NCBI GenBank assembly: GCA_000434735.1
Contig: FR881285.1
Location: forward strand, 1-34,667
Length of the DNA: 34,667 nucleotides
Origin: Bacteroides sp. CAG:530
GTDB taxonomy: Bacteria; Bacteroidota; Bacteroidia; Bacteroidales; Bacteroidaceae
Direction: 5' to 3'
Part shown: positions 32,832-34,667 of the stretch, piece by piece
How the letters are laid out: the number at the start of each line of letters is the position of its first letter
How positions within the stretch are numbered: position 1 is the first letter of the stretch
The notes under the pieces: generated by a model
Seen by the model: the letters and a program-made list of their open reading frames with translations, nothing else
The model's database searches: none
What the model was told of the DNA's origin: nothing
Position numbers and translations under genes: made by a program

Positions 32832-34379
32832 ATGAAAAAGTATTATAATATGATTTTGTTGGGTGCCATGCTTTTTGCAGGTACTTCATTGAATAGCTGT
32901 GTAGAACTTGATCCGGTTGATTATTCAGATATAAATCCATCTAACTTTCCTCAGTCGGAAAATGATATAGAGACGCTGGTCAATTCTTGTTATTATTCTG
33001 TGCGTACTAGTTGGTTCGACGGTTTGTTCGCTACTAGTGAGCGAGGTGTAACGGCTGTAAACGACTTGACTACTGAAATATTAACCTGTAAAGGAGGCTT
33101 TTTGAAAGATATTTCTGATTTGAACTATTTTCCTACTACAGCCGACTTGACTCGTTTCTATTATACCGATACCGATGGATATAGTGACGGTTGGGTAAAC
33201 GATGTGAGCCGTTGTACATCTGTTTTGGCTGAAATAAACAAAGCGTCTTTCCTTTCAGATACAAAGAAAGAGAAGTATGAAGCCGAAGTACGATGCGCAC
33301 GCGGATTAATTTGCTATTATCTGTACGATATGTTCGGACCGATTGTTGTAGCTACCGAAGAAGAATTGAATAACCCTACTCAAGAAAAACCACTTGCCAG
33401 ACTTAGCAAGGAAGAGATGGTTAAGTATATAGAAACAGACTTAACTTATGCTGCTGCACATTTGCCATCTCCGTCGGAAGCGGAATACGGACGTTTTAGC
33501 AAAGGTTTGGCAAAAATGCTGTTAATTCGTCTTTATCTGCACGAAACAGTATCAGATAAGTCTTATTATGATAAGGTAGAAAAATTGGCTAATGATTTGA
33601 TGTCATCGTCAATGGGATATTCTTTATCCGACAGTTATCCTAAAATGTTCGAAGTAGGAGGACAAGGACCCGATAATAAAGAGATTATTTGGGCTTTGCC
33701 TGTAAATACAGAGATGGTAAGTTGGAACGACTGGCACATGTTTGTATTGCCTACCGACTTTGACGATCATGGCATGCCGTCTGGATATGAATCATTGAAC
33801 AGTACTTGGTACTTCTACGACTCTTTCGAGGATGGAGATACTCGTCGCACTTATTTAGTTGATAGCTATAAATCAAAGAACGGAACTATTGTAAATCGTG
33901 AAAATCCTAGTACACACATGGAGTTAGGACCTATTCCTATGAAGTACGGATACGATACAAGTATACAGGGAAATGGTGGAAAGAGTACTATTAATCCTAT
34001 TATATTCCGTTATGCCGATGCTTATTTGTCATTAGCAGAAGCTCTTTATCTTAAGAATGGTTCTACCGCCGCCGATAAAGAAAAAGCACGTTCGCTTATT
34101 AATACCATACGTAGTCGTGCTGGGTTAGCTGAATTTCCGGCAAGTGCTATCGATGCACAAAATAAATTTGTAGAATGCTTGTTGAAAGAACGTAGCCATG
34201 AATTCTGGTGCGAAAACGGACAATATCGTGCAGACTTGATTCGTTTCGATAAATTCGTATCGCATGCTGAGACTGTGAAAGGTACTTCTTATGCTAATAA
34301 GAATAAAGAACTTTATCCACTGCCATTGTCGGCTATAACCGATGGTAAGGGCTTGGTGCTAAATAATCCGGGTTATTAA
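32832..34379 (+). CDS. SusD/RagB family glycan-binding lipoprotein
   Basis: A lipoprotein signal with cysteine 23 (SLNSC), then the SusD fold: TPR-like helices with YEAEVRCARGLICYYLYDMF (about 150-170), and the C-terminal SusD signature FRYADAYLSLAEALYLKNGS, IRSRAGL and LLKERSHEFWCENGQYRADL. It would sit on the cell surface as the lid of the SusC transporter, capturing glycan for import. It begins 24 bases after the SusC frame ends, in one operon. No break is seen (515 residues). It is translated from its own ATG, so the upstream frameshift need not abolish it, though coupling or mRNA stability may suffer. Confidence 0.95.
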   Translation: MKKYYNMILLGAMLFAGTSLNSCVELDPVDYSDINPSNFPQSENDIETLVNSCYYSVRTSWFDGLFATSERGVTAVNDLTTEILTCKGGFLKDISDLNYFPTTADLTRFYYTDTDGYSDGWVNDVSRCTSVLAEINKASFLSDTKKEKYEAEVRCARGLICYYLYDMFGPIVVATEEELNNPTQEKPLARLSKEEMVKYIETDLTYAAAHLPSPSEAEYGRFSKGLAKMLLIRLYLHETVSDKSYYDKVEKLANDLMSSSMGYSLSDSYPKMFEVGGQGPDNKEIIWALPVNTEMVSWNDWHMFVLPTDFDDHGMPSGYESLNSTWYFYDSFEDGDTRRTYLVDSYKSKNGTIVNRENPSTHMELGPIPMKYGYDTSIQGNGGKSTINPIIFRYADAYLSLAEALYLKNGSTAADKEKARSLINTIRSRAGLAEFPASAIDAQNKFVECLLKERSHEFWCENGQYRADLIRFDKFVSHAETVKGTSYANKNKELYPLPLSAITDGKGLVLNNPGY

Positions 34380-34395
34380 ATATTATGTAATAGGG

Positions 34396-34425
34396 TCATG
34401 CAGACTATAATAAATGTCTGCATGA
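34396..34425 (+). other. Intercistronic hairpin between susD and the GH109 gene
   Basis: TCATGCAGAC (34396-34405) pairs perfectly with GTCTGCATGA (34416-34425) around a 10-base AT loop. No T tract follows, so it is not a standard terminator. It may protect the susCD mRNA 3' end or lower expression of the following gene. Confidence 0.7.
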
Positions 34426-34449
34426 TTCCAACCTAACAAGAAACTTATT

Positions 34450-34667
34450 ATGAAAAAGACATTTATATATTGGTTAGGCTGCATGTCTATGCTTCTTTCT
34501 ATAGGATTGGCTGCATGTGTAGGCTCAGCTAAAAAGAACGTTAATGATAGTTTTATTCATATAGAAACTCCTGAGCGTCCTGCCGGACAGCAAGATGTGA
34601 TAGGGTTGACTTGTGCTCCTATAGATACGGTACGCATAGGTTTTGTAGGATTAGGAGCCAGAGGTAC
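34450..34667 (+). CDS. GH109-like alpha-N-acetylgalactosaminidase, lipoprotein (3' end outside window)
   Basis: Only the first 72 codons are present. They encode a lipoprotein signal with cysteine 23 (GLAAC), a short linker, and VIGLTCAPIDTVRIGFVGLG followed by ARG. This is the opening of a Gfo/Idh/MocA-type Rossmann fold, with the GxGxRG nucleotide loop as found in glycoside hydrolase family 109, which uses NAD+ in catalysis. GH109 enzymes remove alpha-linked GalNAc, as in blood group A antigen or mucin O-glycans. Placed directly after susCD, it would act on the glycan the locus imports. A related oxidoreductase-like protein cannot be excluded without the rest. Confidence 0.75.
   Translation, partial: MKKTFIYWLGCMSMLLSIGLAACVGSAKKNVNDSFIHIETPERPAGQQDVIGLTCAPIDTVRIGFVGLGARG

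Overview
The window looks like a chromosome segment from a gut member of the Bacteroidales, most likely Bacteroides or Phocaeicola. The evidence is the gene content (SusC/SusD pair with a FecR-type anti-sigma factor, HU-like proteins with an extra domain, DUF4294, a DUF6249-like protein, S1 sulfatase, PL8 and GH109 enzymes), the AT-rich intergenic DNA, and repeated matches to the Bacteroides promoter box TAnnTTTG instead of a sigma-70 -10 box. All family assignments come from reading the sequence; no database search was run.

Layout. Bases 1-528 are the end of something mobile: the tail of a PLD-like domain protein, then a 42-base 3' piece of a CAU-anticodon tRNA, which is the expected scar (att site) of an element inserted in a tRNA gene to the left. 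From 535 the DNA reads as resident chromosome. It holds an AAA_14/DUF4143 ATPase, an HU-like protein and a three-gene ECF sigma operon, all leftward; then, rightward, a BamE-like/DUF4476 exported protein, a serine-type S1 sulfatase and a PL8 chondroitin-type lyase. From 9623 to 24413 a leftward block carries a 1629-residue exonuclease-RecQ-UvrD fusion, an S9 peptidase, a lactonase-like lipoprotein, mutS, a radical SAM protein and a helix-hairpin-helix/outer-membrane protein. Then come a DUF4294 protein, a SpoU-type RNA methyltransferase (leftward) and nadA. The last 7.5 kb is the start of an ECF-sigma-controlled glycan uptake locus: sigma factor, FecR anti-sigma, STN-containing SusC (broken by a one-base frameshift), SusD, and the beginning of a GH109 gene.

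How the genes work together. The sulfatase and PL8 lyase fit desulfation and depolymerisation of host chondroitin/dermatan sulfate. The locus at the right end has the layout of trans-envelope-regulated glycan systems: the SusC STN domain would signal to FecR, which releases the sigma factor. GH109 suggests alpha-GalNAc-bearing host glycans such as blood group A or mucin-type structures. A minus-strand promoter plus terminator between fecR and susC predicts an antisense small RNA of the kind reported for other Bacteroides glycan loci (DonS type).

Less explained structure: two intergenic arrays of exactly 90 bp (2729-2818 and 22231-22320), with unrelated sequence but the same design (7-bp inverted ends, four near-palindromic units at a 21- or 22-bp period, just 3' of a leftward gene); the triple-fusion helicase; and a promoter-short RNA-terminator-promoter arrangement ahead of the sigma gene at 27387.
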